DNA of 50,137 nucleotides from Gemmatimonadota bacterium (GTDB lineage Bacteria; Latescibacterota; UBA2968; UBA8231), in NCBI GenBank assembly GCA_018672475.1, contig JABHFS010000128.1:1-50137 (forward strand), in the 5' to 3' direction. Positions 41,818 through 50,137 of this stretch are shown in pieces (within the stretch, counting starts at the first letter, position 1; each line of letters begins with the position of its first letter). Under the pieces are notes generated by a model. That model made no database searches and was not told the DNA's origin. It worked only from the letters and a program-made list of their open reading frames with translations. Position numbers and translations under genes: made by a program.

Positions 41818-44436
41818 TTAGCCGGCCTCGGCCAATTGCCGCTCTACGATCCCTACCACTGCGGCCAGGGCCTCATCGATTTTGCCCGGATCACGCCCGC
41901 CAGCTTGGGCTTGGTGTGCCTTACCGCCGCCAGACCCTCCAGCTATTTTCGCGACCTCACGCACTATATCACCCGCCTTTAAACCGCGCCCGCCGATCAA
42001 GTCGTCGGTAACGACGGCGATAAAAGAAACCTTGCCGGCAATATCAGCACCGAGCACTCCAACCCCCGAACCTAGACTGTCGCGCAACCCGTCCGCCATA
42101 GTACGCAAACCCGATACGTCGTCTACCTCGCTGCGTTGCGCCACGACCTTGATCCCATCGACTTCTTGTGCAGCACTCGACATATCGCCCGCCTCGAGCC
42201 CGGCAACCTTGCGACGCAACTCGTCGAGCGCGCCCTGCAAATCTCGATTACGGCCCAAGAGTGCCTCGATCTTGTCCGCCAGTTCCTCGGGCGCTGCGTT
42301 GAGCCTCGTGCCCAATGTCCCCAGTAGCTCGCGGCGCTGGCGCAAGGCGCGCTCGGCCCCCGCGCCAGTCAGGGCCTCGCTGCGCCTGGTACCGGCGGCG
42401 ATACCGCTTTCGGAGAGCAAATCAAATGAACCGATCTCACCGGTCGCCCGCACATGGGTGCCGCCGCATAACTCGAGACTGAAGTCGCCGATGCGCACCA
42501 CGCGAACCCGGTCGGCGTATTTTTCGCTGAATAGGGCCTGTGCTCCCATCTCCTTCGCCTTTTTCAGCTCTTCTTCAAAAGTGCTCACTTCAAGGTCGGC
42601 GCGAATCTGCTCGTTGACCCGTTCTTCGATCTCGCGTAATTGCTCCGGTTCAAGGGCCGCGAAATGCGAAAAGTCAAAGCGCAACCGGCCCGTCATCACC
42701 AACGAACCCATCTGCCCCACGTGCTCGCCCAAGGTCTGCCTGAGCGACTCGTGCAAAAGATGCGTCGCGGTGTGGTTTCGCGCGATGTCGTCGCGCGCGA
42801 CTCGATCGACGCGAGCGGCGACGCCCCCTTCGACAGCCTCGAATTCCCCTTCCGTTAATCGGCCGATATGCACGATCCCGCCACGGGCTTTCTGCACACT
42901 CTCGACAGCGATGGCGAAACCATCTCCTTCGATGCGCCCACAATCGCCAACCTGACCACCCGATTCCGCGTAGAAGGGTGTTCGGTCAAGGTAGAGCCGC
43001 AGCTGACCTTCCTCGTCAGTCTCGGCGTTTACCACTTTGGCCTCAACTTGCAACTCGTCATAACCGACAAAGAGCGAGTGCTCGCCCTCCACTGCGTCGC
43101 CAACCCCTTCCGTTGCCTTGAATTTCGAACCAGTAGCTTGGCGGGCCCGCGTGCGTTGGGCTTCGAGCTCAAAGTCGAAGGCCTCCGGCTCAACGACCGG
43201 CACACCCTGTTCGCGAGCCATAAGCTCGGTCAGATCCAACGGAAAACCGTAGGTATCGTAGAGCTGGAAAGCGTCGCTGCCGGTGATCTGCCCCTTGCTG
43301 GCGAACCGTGCAAAAATATCCAGGCCGCGATCAAGGGTCTTGCCGAAGCCCTCCTCCTCGGAACGAATCACCAGGTCGATGTGCTCGCGCTTGGATACGA
43401 GTTCGGGGAAAGCGTGGCCCATCGTCTCGCAGATTACGCCCACTAGCTGGTGGATGAAGGGTTCGTGTTGCTCGAGTTGGCGGGCGTAACGCGAGGCGCG
43501 CCGCAAAATCCGCCGCAGCACATAACCCCGGCCCTCGTTCGAGGGCATCGCGCCGTCGGCAATGGTAAAACTGAGCGCGCGCACATGATCGGAAATCACC
43601 TGCATCGGCACGCGGTGTTCGCCGTCGTATGACAAACCCGTCAACTCGGCAATACGACCGATTAACGGCTGGAAAACATCGCTGCCATAGTTATTGTCGA
43701 CGCCCTGCAATAGGCTGCACATGCGCTCGAAACCCATGCCCGTATCGACGTGCACCGCCGGCAAAGGCTGTAACTGACCGCTTTGCTCGCGATTATACTG
43801 GATAAAAACAAGGTTGCACAACTCGACATGGTCGTCGGTGTCTTCAATGAGCATCTGGCGGTTCTGCGCCTCTAGGTCGTCGCCGAGGTAGTAGTGTATC
43901 TCAGAACACGGACCGCAGGGACCGGTCTCGCCCATTTCCCAGAAATTGTCTTTGGCCGGCAAACGCACGACACGCCCTGGCAACAGATCAGTGACCTCGC
44001 CCCAGTATCGCTCCGCTTCCTCATCCGCTTCTACGCTATCGTCACCCTCAAATACCGTCACCCACAGTCGTTCTTTTTCAAGGCCATAATACTCGGTTAT
44101 TAGTTCCCAATGCCAGGCGATGGCCTCTTTTTTGAAATAGTCACCAAAAGACCAGTTGCCCAACATCTCAAAGAACGTGTGATGCCAAGGGCTATAGCCG
44201 ACTTCCTCCAGATCGTTGTGTTTACCCGAGACCCGCATGACCTTCTGGGTGTCTACCGCCCGAGCGTAGTTGCGACTGCCCAGGCCCAAGAACACGTCCT
44301 TGAACTGGTTCATACCGGCATTGGTGAAATAGAGCGTGGGATCGTCCTGGGGGACCACCGGCGCGCTAGGCACTCGCGTGTGCCCCTTACTCTCAAAAAA
44401 ACTGAGAAATGTCTCTCTAACTTCCTTCGACTTCAT
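41818..44436 (-). CDS. alaS: alanyl-tRNA synthetase
   Basis: 872 residues, full length. Class II catalytic core at the N-terminus, editing-domain zinc motifs HTATHLLHE and CGGTH, and a C-terminal coiled coil/Gly-rich DHHA1 domain (GGSGGGK). It charges tRNA-Ala, one gene for which lies at 49990-50065. The start overlaps the end of recX by 20 bases, with GGAG 7 bases upstream. Confidence 0.97.
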   Translation of the reverse strand: MKSKEVRETFLSFFESKGHTRVPSAPVVPQDDPTLYFTNAGMNQFKDVFLGLGSRNYARAVDTQKVMRVSGKHNDLEEVGYSPWHHTFFEMLGNWSFGDYFKKEAIAWHWELITEYYGLEKERLWVTVFEGDDSVEADEEAERYWGEVTDLLPGRVVRLPAKDNFWEMGETGPCGPCSEIHYYLGDDLEAQNRQMLIEDTDDHVELCNLVFIQYNREQSGQLQPLPAVHVDTGMGFERMCSLLQGVDNNYGSDVFQPLIGRIAELTGLSYDGEHRVPMQVISDHVRALSFTIADGAMPSNEGRGYVLRRILRRASRYARQLEQHEPFIHQLVGVICETMGHAFPELVSKREHIDLVIRSEEEGFGKTLDRGLDIFARFASKGQITGSDAFQLYDTYGFPLDLTELMAREQGVPVVEPEAFDFELEAQRTRARQATGSKFKATEGVGDAVEGEHSLFVGYDELQVEAKVVNAETDEEGQLRLYLDRTPFYAESGGQVGDCGRIEGDGFAIAVESVQKARGGIVHIGRLTEGEFEAVEGGVAARVDRVARDDIARNHTATHLLHESLRQTLGEHVGQMGSLVMTGRLRFDFSHFAALEPEQLREIEERVNEQIRADLEVSTFEEELKKAKEMGAQALFSEKYADRVRVVRIGDFSLELCGGTHVRATGEIGSFDLLSESGIAAGTRRSEALTGAGAERALRQRRELLGTLGTRLNAAPEELADKIEALLGRNRDLQGALDELRRKVAGLEAGDMSSAAQEVDGIKVVAQRSEVDDVSGLRTMADGLRDSLGSGVGVLGADIAGKVSFIAVVTDDLIGGRGLKAGDIVREVAKIAGGSGGGKAHQAQAGGRDPGKIDEALAAVVGIVERQLAEAG

Positions 44437-44914
44437 CCTCTAACTCCTGTAACTCCTGCCATACCTTGTCGACGGCTGACCGGGCCATTTGCGCATCGTA
44501 ACCGCGCCGGGCGAGAAAACCCAACATCCGGCGCTTTGCCTTGTCTCGTTCCAACCCCCGATAGCGCCAGGCCTGCTTGCCCAACAACCCCATCGCCCGT
44601 TCCTCCGAATCGAGCGTAGCGGCAAACTCGCCGAGTACTTCGTCGATAATTTCCGTTTCGATGCCCTTGCGCCTGAGTTCCTGCGCCAGCTTGCGCGAAC
44701 CATTGGCCCGACCGAGCCGCGCTTCGACGAAACGACGAGCAAACTCGCGATCGTTAAGCAGCTTTTGCCGCTGCAGATCGTCGACAACCTGCTCGATGAT
44801 TTCTTCGGCAAACTCCTTCTGCACCAGCTTGTCGCGTACTTCTTTGACCGACCGCGCTCTATAACTGAGATAGTTATAGGCCGCGTCCTTGGCCTTTTGC
44901 AGTTGCTCGTTCAC
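44417..44914 (-). CDS. recX: RecX, regulator of RecA
   Basis: 165-residue helical protein of three-helix repeats (YNYLSYRARSVKEVRDKL, LNDREFARRFVEAR, RRMLGFLARRGYD), the RecX pattern. It limits RecA filament growth. The GTG start abuts the recA stop (TAGGTG), so the two are coupled. Confidence 0.92.
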   Translation of the reverse strand: MNEQLQKAKDAAYNYLSYRARSVKEVRDKLVQKEFAEEIIEQVVDDLQRQKLLNDREFARRFVEARLGRANGSRKLAQELRRKGIETEIIDEVLGEFAATLDSEERAMGLLGKQAWRYRGLERDKAKRRMLGFLARRGYDAQMARSAVDKVWQELQELEDEVEGS

Positions 44915-45997
44915 CTATTCTTCCGTTTCTTCGCCCTCGTTTTCATCTCCTGCCGCACTGCCGGCTGGAGCCTCTTTGAGCCCCAACTCGACGCGTATAC
45001 TATCCTCGATCTCGGAAGCTATCGCCGGGTGTTCGAGCAGATATTTCTTGGCGTTGTCTCGCCCCTGTCCCAACCGCTCGCCCTTATAAGAGAACCAGGC
45101 GCCGCTTTTATCGACAAAACCCTTGTCGACGCCAATATCGACTAAATCGCCCTCCCAGGAGATGCCAATATCGTCGCCGTAGAAAATCAGGTCGAACTCG
45201 GCTTCGCGAAAAGGGGGTGCCACCTTGTTCTTAATGACCTTGACCCGGGTGCGGTTGCCGATGTCGGTGTCCCCGTCCTTGACGCGGGCGATGCGGCGAA
45301 TATCGATGCGCACCGAAGAATAGAAGGGCAGCGCACGACCACCAGTCGTCGTTTCGGGGCTACCGAACATCACGCCGATCTTCATGCGCAACTGGTTGAT
45401 AAAGATCAGGCAAGTACCCGAACGGGCGATCGAACTGGTCAGTTTGCGCAATGCCTGCGACATCAGCCGTGCGTGCAGCCCCATGTGCGAATCGCCCATA
45501 TCGCCTTCTAGCTCAGCTTGCGGCACCAACGCCGCGACCGAGTCAACCACAATAATGTCGAAAGCACCGCTGCGCACTAGGGTATCGACAATTTCCAGGG
45601 CCTGCTCGCCCGAATCCGGTTGCGAGATGATCAGGTTCTCGACATCGACGCCGATGTTTTTGGCAAAAGTCACATCAAGCGCGTGTTCGGCGTCTATAAA
45701 AGCCGCCGTGCCGCCCTTTTTCTGCGCCTCGCGGATGGTATGCAACGAGAGCATCGTCTTGCCTGCTCCTTCGGGGCCGGCGATCTCGACGATCCGGCCT
45801 TTGGGCAGACCACCTATACCGAGCGCGGCGTCCACGGCCAGGGACCCGGTAGAGATACATTCGACCTCCTGGATCCCGCCTTCGTCCCCCAAGCGCATGA
45901 TCGCCCCTTTGCCGTATTGCTTCTCGATCTGCGACATCGCCAAATCCAAGGCTTTGGCTTTGTCGCCCTCTTTGCCGCGTCCATTTGCTTTCGCCAT
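44915..45997 (-). CDS. recA: recombinase RecA
   Basis: 360 residues; ATP-dependent strand exchange and SOS co-protease. Walker A reads GPEGAGKT (74-81) where GPESSGKT is usual, and loop L2 reads [20 protein letters not shown]. The rest of the core is normal, and the C-terminus is acidic. ATG 45997 has GAGG 7 bases upstream. I found no clear LexA box in the 96 bases before it. First gene of the recA-recX-alaS run. Confidence 0.97.
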   Translation of the reverse strand: MAKANGRGKEGDKAKALDLAMSQIEKQYGKGAIMRLGDEGGIQEVECISTGSLAVDAALGIGGLPKGRIVEIAGPEGAGKTMLSLHTIREAQKKGGTAAFIDAEHALDVTFAKNIGVDVENLIISQPDSGEQALEIVDTLVRSGAFDIIVVDSVAALVPQAELEGDMGDSHMGLHARLMSQALRKLTSSIARSGTCLIFINQLRMKIGVMFGSPETTTGGRALPFYSSVRIDIRRIARVKDGDTDIGNRTRVKVIKNKVAPPFREAEFDLIFYGDDIGISWEGDLVDIGVDKGFVDKSGAWFSYKGERLGQGRDNAKKYLLEHPAIASEIEDSIRVELGLKEAPAGSAAGDENEGEETEE

Positions 45998-46093
45998 GAC
46001 GTTCCTCAATTGAAGTGTGTTAGGGTATGTGCGAAAATTCGCCCTGGCCGGTGCAAAGCCGTCCTTCTACACCCCCTATCTGGTACTAGACGT

Positions 46094-46567
46094 TTAAATC
46101 CAACCTATCCGCTCGACCAGAAAAAATAGAAGTCGGATAAGCAAGTTGCCATAAATCCCCGCGACCACGTCGTCGACTACAATACCCCAACCACCAGGCA
46201 ATGCCTCTAGTTGCCGCGCAGGCGGCGGCTTGATGATATCGAGAACGCGAAAAACGAAGAAGGCAACGATCACCGTCCAAATATCCGTAGGCAATAGCGC
46301 CACGGTAAAGAGAAATCCCACGCCCTCATCGACGACGACCTGACCGGGGTCTTTACCCCACTCGGGCGCTGCCTTGTCTGCGGTATAGACTCCAACGGCA
46401 AAAGCGACTAGCAGCACGACGAGCCATCCTACAACCCCCAACGGCGGACTGACTAAGAAGAACAGCCAGTACAAAACGGCGACCACTGCGGTCCCGGCCG
46501 TGCCCGGAGCGATTGGGGCGTAACCGCTGAAAAAAAGCGTAGCAATAAGTCTGTTCAGAAACCTCAA
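46094..46567 (-). CDS. pgpA: phosphatidylglycerophosphatase A
   Basis: 157-residue membrane protein with several hydrophobic helices. SGYAPIAPGTAGT at the N-terminus, GQVVVDEGVG and FRVLDIIKPPPARQLE are PgpA motifs. It makes phosphatidylglycerol by removing phosphate from the PgsA product. It follows pgsA by 15 bases, so consecutive pathway steps are co-transcribed. Confidence 0.93.
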   Translation of the reverse strand: MRFLNRLIATLFFSGYAPIAPGTAGTAVVAVLYWLFFLVSPPLGVVGWLVVLLVAFAVGVYTADKAAPEWGKDPGQVVVDEGVGFLFTVALLPTDIWTVIVAFFVFRVLDIIKPPPARQLEALPGGWGIVVDDVVAGIYGNLLIRLLFFLVERIGWI

Positions 46568-46582
46568 TCCTCTCTGGTACGC

Positions 46583-47185
46583 TCAGGATTCCTTGTAGGA
46601 AAACGTGGCGCGAAATAGATAGTGAAAACCGGACAACAGAGTCAACAACAAAACACCCGCCAATAACACATTGGCTAAAAGCTGGATTAGCTGATCGTCG
46701 AGAAAGAAAGAGCTATTCGCGGCAAAACGCTCAACGGTCTCCTCCACGCCGATAACCAAGAGAATGAAGAGGACGGTGGTGAGTTGGGCCGCGGTCTTCC
46801 ACTTCGCCAAGCGCGTAGTGACCATCTGCTTACCCTGGGAAAGCCCGTAAAGACGTATACCCGTGATCAATATATCGCGCCCGACGATGGGCAACACAAT
46901 CCAGAAGTTGACCATTTTGTTCAACGCCAAGGCCACCAGCGCCGAGGTCACCAGGATCTTGTCGGCCAATGGATCCAAAAAGCGCCCCAGCGGCGTTTCT
47001 TGGTTGCCCGCGCGCGCTAGTTTGCCATCGTAGAGATCCGTCAGCGAAGCCGCGCTGAAGACGACAAAAGCCAGACTCTTCCAATACCAGGTATCAGCAA
47101 AGAGCAATAATAATAAAATTGGCGTCAGAGCAATTCTGAGAGCAGTCAGACAATTGGGTAGATTGAAAATTTCGCGCCGATCCAT
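46583..47185 (-). CDS. pgsA: CDP-diacylglycerol-glycerol-3-phosphate 3-phosphatidyltransferase
   Basis: 200-residue integral membrane enzyme. The CDP-alcohol phosphatidyltransferase motif DGKLAR...G...D...D is complete (DGKLARAGNQETPLGRFLDP, then LAD). It catalyses the first committed step of phosphatidylglycerol synthesis. It starts 9 bases after recR. Confidence 0.95.
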   Translation of the reverse strand: MDRREIFNLPNCLTALRIALTPILLLLLFADTWYWKSLAFVVFSAASLTDLYDGKLARAGNQETPLGRFLDPLADKILVTSALVALALNKMVNFWIVLPIVGRDILITGIRLYGLSQGKQMVTTRLAKWKTAAQLTTVLFILLVIGVEETVERFAANSSFFLDDQLIQLLANVLLAGVLLLTLLSGFHYLFRATFSYKES

Positions 47186-47194
47186 AGGATTACC

Positions 47195-47791
47195 TCACAG
47201 AGAGGATCGACCGGCAAAAGCGTGCGAAAGCGTGACGCGGTCTGCCAAATCCAGATCCGCGCCCACAGGCAGACCACGCGCCAATCCGGACACTTTAGTC
47301 AGCGGCATAAGCTGCTGGGATATATAATGGGCTGTAGCATCGCCTTCAGCACTCGAGTTGAGTGCCAAAACGACCTCCCGCACTTCTCGCTCCCGCACTC
47401 GCTCAACTAGTGCCGCGATGCGCAGATCTTCGGGCAATATGCCATCTTGCGGGGAAAGTACACCGCCGAGCACGTGATAAACCCCCGAGTGAACCTGGCT
47501 CACCTCTAGCGCCAGCACATCGCTGGACTCGGCGACCACACAGAGGAACTGCGGGTCGCGGCGAGTGTCCTGGCAAACCTCGCACAACTCTTCACCCTTT
47601 TGCATGAAATTGTGGCAAGTGGAACAGTGACCGATCTGTTCTTTCGCGGCGATTAGCGCGCCCGCGAGCAGCTCGGCTTCTTCTCGCGGCCTCTTGAGCA
47701 CATAAAGCGCCAGACGCTGGGCCGTCACTCGGCCGATACCAGGTAACTTGGCGAAAGCGACGATTAAGTCTTCGAGAGCAAGAGGTCCCAT
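47195..47791 (-). CDS. recR: recombination protein RecR
   Basis: 198 residues: N-terminal helix-hairpin-helix (LPGIGRVTAQRLA), four-Cys zinc finger (C56, C59, C70, C73) and a Toprim domain with VVAESSD and LNSSAEGDATAHYI. It works with RecFO in gap repair. It lies 28 bases after dnaX; the usual ybaB gene between them is absent. Confidence 0.96.
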   Translation of the reverse strand: MGPLALEDLIVAFAKLPGIGRVTAQRLALYVLKRPREEAELLAGALIAAKEQIGHCSTCHNFMQKGEELCEVCQDTRRDPQFLCVVAESSDVLALEVSQVHSGVYHVLGGVLSPQDGILPEDLRIAALVERVREREVREVVLALNSSAEGDATAHYISQQLMPLTKVSGLARGLPVGADLDLADRVTLSHAFAGRSSL

Positions 47792-47819
47792 AGAATCTCG
47801 TTTTACCGATTTTTGGCGC

Positions 47820-49631
47820 TCAGACCAATTCGCCGTCGAAAGTATCGAGCACCGAACGAACGGTCGGATCGGATTGTGGTGGTGGTGCCTTCTCCTTAGC
47901 GACAGTCTCGCCGCCCTCCTGTATCACTCCTTCGAGCCGCAGCCGCCGACCGAACTTCTGTAAACAAATTTCTTCGACGCTGTCGCGGTTCTTGTTTACT
48001 TGCGCCATAGCGAAACGGTCATCGGCGGAAAAACCTAATTTCAGCACATGGGCTTCCAGCCCGAGCAATGTCGCCCCGCTGAGGAAAAGGGCGAGCGACG
48101 GCTTGGCGTCGCGAACGGCCTGGACCAGATCGCCCCAGCCCTGGCGCACGTCTTCGAAACTCGGGCCGTCCGCGTTATCCCTGCTCTGAGCCGCACCGGA
48201 TGCAGAAGGGGGTTGATTGGCCACCGCCGGGCGTTCCGTCGCTGGTGCGGCCGCATGGGCGACAGCAGCCGGACGTTCCGCTACGGATGGCGGTGATGCT
48301 TGTTTTTGTGCTGCAGCTCTCTCGCCAATCGGCGGCGGTTCTTCCTGCATCGGGGACTTCTCGGCCACAGGCGGCCGCTCTTGCTGAACCCGAGGCTTCT
48401 GAGCGATAGACGGTTCTTGCCGCTCCACTCGAGGCCGTTCAACCACGGCAGGTGGTGCCGCCGGCCCGGCGGCTGACCGGCCCTGGCCCCCGGGAGCCGC
48501 GCCCTCAAGCGCCTGTAACCGCTGCAGCAATTGCCCTACGTCCACCGACCGGCCCATCAACGCCAAATGCACCAAGGCGATTTCAACGCGGAAGCGCGGC
48601 TGGACCGAACGCCTCAAGTCCGCGGCCAAATCCAACAGCGACTGCATCATGCGCAGCACATCCTCGGCCGCGATGTCTACGGCGAGTTCGTCGTAACGAC
48701 TGCGGTCTTCTGCCGCTACATCCAGTTTGTCGGTCCCACCCTGCACCTTGACAAAGAGCAAGTGGCGCAAAAGCTCGACCAACCCATGCACAAACTCCTC
48801 GACATCGGCCCCCTCGTCGATCGCCCGGGTGACGAGATCCAACACCCGCTCGGGCGAGGCATCGTGAATCGCACCGACCAACTCAAAATAAAGATCGCGG
48901 TCGACCAGCCCTAATACCTGCCCCACTACTTGCTTGGACACCTCGCCGCCAAAGGACGCGACCTGATCGAGCAGACTTTCGGCGTCGCGCAGCGCACCGT
49001 CGGCCCGACTCGCCAACAGGTGTAAGGCACCCTCCTCGACCTCGATCTGCTCGGCTTTGGCAATGACTGCCAGATGGTCGGCGATTTGCCCGGTCGGGAT
49101 ACGGCGAAAGTTAAAACGTTGGCAGCGAGAAAGAATCGTATCGGGGACCGACTGCACCTCGGTGGTCGCGAAGATAAAAACCACGTGCTCCGGAGGTTCT
49201 TCCAGCGTCTTCAACAGCGCGTTGAAGGCCGCCGTCGAAAGCATGTGCACCTCATCGATGATATAAATCTTGTAGGTGCCCTCGGTCGCCGCGTAACGCA
49301 CTACCTCGCGCAACTCGCGGATATCTTCGACGCTATTGTTGGATGCCCCGTCGATCTCCAGCACGTTCATGCTAGTGGAGGCGGCTATACTTTTGCAGGA
49401 ATCGCACTCTTCGCAGGGATTCGAGCCCTGGCGAGCGGAGCAATTGAGCGCCTTCGCAAGGATCCGCGCGGTGGTCGTTTTACCCACACCGCGAGGCCCA
49501 CAAAGCAGATAACACTGGGCAACGCGCCCCGAGTCGATGGCGTTTTTGAGCGTGGCAGTGATATGGTCTTGTCCGACCACCTCGTCAAATTGACGCGGCC
49601 GCCACTTGCGCGCTGTTACCTGATAGGCCAT
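47820..49631 (-). CDS. dnaX: DNA polymerase III subunit gamma/tau
   Basis: 603 residues. Walker A GPRGVGKT (45-52), four zinc-binding Cys (about 64, 73, 76, 79), the DEVHMLS box and an AAA+ lid form the clamp-loader core. A Pro/Ala/Glu-rich linker (about 385-510) with repeated ERP segments leads to a C-terminal tau domain. I saw no A-rich slippery heptamer for a gamma frameshift. ATG 49631 begins the conserved MAYQVTARKWRP; the ribosome site is weak. Confidence 0.96.
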   Translation of the reverse strand: MAYQVTARKWRPRQFDEVVGQDHITATLKNAIDSGRVAQCYLLCGPRGVGKTTTARILAKALNCSARQGSNPCEECDSCKSIAASTSMNVLEIDGASNNSVEDIRELREVVRYAATEGTYKIYIIDEVHMLSTAAFNALLKTLEEPPEHVVFIFATTEVQSVPDTILSRCQRFNFRRIPTGQIADHLAVIAKAEQIEVEEGALHLLASRADGALRDAESLLDQVASFGGEVSKQVVGQVLGLVDRDLYFELVGAIHDASPERVLDLVTRAIDEGADVEEFVHGLVELLRHLLFVKVQGGTDKLDVAAEDRSRYDELAVDIAAEDVLRMMQSLLDLAADLRRSVQPRFRVEIALVHLALMGRSVDVGQLLQRLQALEGAAPGGQGRSAAGPAAPPAVVERPRVERQEPSIAQKPRVQQERPPVAEKSPMQEEPPPIGERAAAQKQASPPSVAERPAAVAHAAAPATERPAVANQPPSASGAAQSRDNADGPSFEDVRQGWGDLVQAVRDAKPSLALFLSGATLLGLEAHVLKLGFSADDRFAMAQVNKNRDSVEEICLQKFGRRLRLEGVIQEGGETVAKEKAPPPQSDPTVRSVLDTFDGELV

Positions 49632-49675
49632 GAGCGTAGTTCGGAATAGCCGAAATGAAGGGGGAAAAATAAAAA

Positions 49676-49945
49676 GGCCGTGCACCCATCTTCGATCCTG
49701 CTCTTAGGTTCATCCAGGGCGAGTTAGCTCCAACCGGACGACTCTGCGGCACACGAAGAGACATTCTTACCGCTGCTACCTTCCGGTCCTGACGGGGTTC
49801 AGAAGCTCTTTGTTGCGTAGAATCCGGTCTTCAGCGCTACTTTGCTCCGATCGAACTTGAGATACAAGGACCTCTGGACAGGAATTCAATCCCGCTATAG
49901 CGGATTGCGGGTACAGGGCACCGCTACCTCCCCATCTAGCACGAC
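49676..49945 (-). ncRNA. ffs: large (Bacillus-type) signal recognition particle RNA
   Basis: About 270 nt on the minus strand, aligning by eye along its length to Bacillus subtilis scRNA. The 5' Alu part contains GGGGAGGTAGCGGTGCCCTG and CAATCCGCTATAGC. The S domain contains GTCAGGACCGGAAGGTAGCA, the Ffh-binding loop. The 3' strand contains GTGCCGCAGAG and GAGCTAACTCG, ending in GGGTGCACGG. A T-rich tail (49675-49665) follows. Ends are set from the alignment and are good to about 5 bases. It lies just upstream of dnaX. Confidence 0.92.
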
Positions 49946-49989
49946 CTAATACTCTGTTTTTGTTCTTGTCGATTGACTCCGGTAAAAAT

Positions 49990-50065
49990 TGGTGGAGCAG
50001 ATGGGGATCGAACCCACGACCTCCAGATTGCGAACCTGGCGCTCTCCCAACTGAGCTACTGCCCC
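49990..50065 (-). tRNA. tRNA-Ala (CGC)
   Basis: 76 nt with encoded CCA. The acceptor stem carries the G3-U70 pair that marks tRNA-Ala. The anticodon loop TTCGCAA gives anticodon CGC for GCG codons. D and T arms are normal. Confidence 0.96.
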
Positions 50066-50089
50066 TCCCGGATACAATCAGTAAATTTA

Positions 50090-50137
50090 TGGCGGAGAGA
50101 GAGGGATTCGAACCCTCGGTAGGGGGTTACCCTACAC
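50090..50137 (-). tRNA. 3' part of a tRNA, probably tRNA-Ser (cut by window end)
   Basis: The minus strand shows GGTTCGAATCC (T arm), acceptor CTCTCTCC and CCA. Before them is a long variable arm (TAGGGTAACCCCCTA), typical of class II tRNAs. The acceptor sequence suits serine better than leucine. The anticodon is beyond the window. Confidence 0.8.

Noticed and set aside
41882..42955. Long open frame (357 codons) on the plus strand
   Set aside because: Antisense shadow of alaS; Ser/Arg/Pro-rich translation with no family character.
46000..46093. LexA box upstream of recA
   Set aside because: No convincing CTG-N10-CAG or GAAC-N4-GTTC dyad.
47820..49631. Programmed frameshift site in dnaX
   Set aside because: No A-AAA-AAG-like heptamer seen on the coding strand.
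1..50137. CRISPR arrays, insertion sequences, prophage genes
   Set aside because: No regularly spaced direct repeats, transposase, integrase or phage structural genes were recognised.

Overview
The window comes from a moderately GC-rich Gram-negative bacterial chromosome (GC judged by eye, not counted). The Gram-negative call rests on a tripartite RND exporter with an outer-membrane factor, lipoproteins and beta-barrel-like proteins. Housekeeping genes (dnaX, recR, pgsA, pgpA, recA, recX, alaS, metK) point to a core chromosome rather than a plasmid. A PcrB/GGGP-synthase-type enzyme, PorV/PorQ-like secreted proteins and sialidase/rhamnosidase-type proteins suggest the FCB superphylum or an uncultured relative (a Latescibacterota- or KSB1-like lineage is my guess). 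No 16S or other decisive marker is present. I see no transposase, phage module or CRISPR array.

Region 1 (1-20.8 kb) is a copper and redox region. The minus strand carries csoR-copA, with copA cut by the window start. Next come a Rieske / cytochrome b / pentaheme cytochrome c operon, a monoheme cytochrome c with a calcium-binding-type repeat, a thioredoxin-type arsenate reductase and a PAS histidine kinase / sigma-54 response regulator pair. A plus-strand pair follows: a Cys-rich beta-propeller and a Rieske-domain protein with a long helical C-terminus. A five-gene minus-strand cus operon comes last (small Cys-rich protein, cusC, cusB, cusA, and a His/Cys-rich periplasmic protein). The csoR-copA promoter and the cus promoter each hold a 17-bp dyad of the form ATACCCC...GGTAT between TTGACA and a TAT-rich -10 box. 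This suggests that one CsoR controls both Cu(I) export systems.

Region 2 (20.8-31.5 kb) is mixed: a PAP2 phosphatase, a 130-bp palindromic three-way-junction element, a P-loop kinase, ferrochelatase, an Asp-box propeller protein, a broken response-regulator fragment, an esterase, a GH78-type rhamnosidase, a TMTC-like membrane glycosyltransferase with TPRs, an HtrA/DegP protease and a frameshifted J-domain remnant.

Region 3 (31.5-35.9 kb) holds a DUF5610-type protein and a two-gene operon for a large lipoprotein and a PorV/TraF-like outer-membrane protein.

Region 4 (35.9-50.1 kb) is a continuous minus-strand run: tRNA-Ser (partial), tRNA-Ala(CGC), a Bacillus-type large SRP RNA, dnaX, recR, pgsA, pgpA, recA, recX, alaS, pcrB-like, a CpsB-type phosphoesterase, ptsH, ptsI, a sugar nucleotidyltransferase and metK. 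Many junctions overlap or are only a few bases apart, so long polycistronic transcripts are likely.
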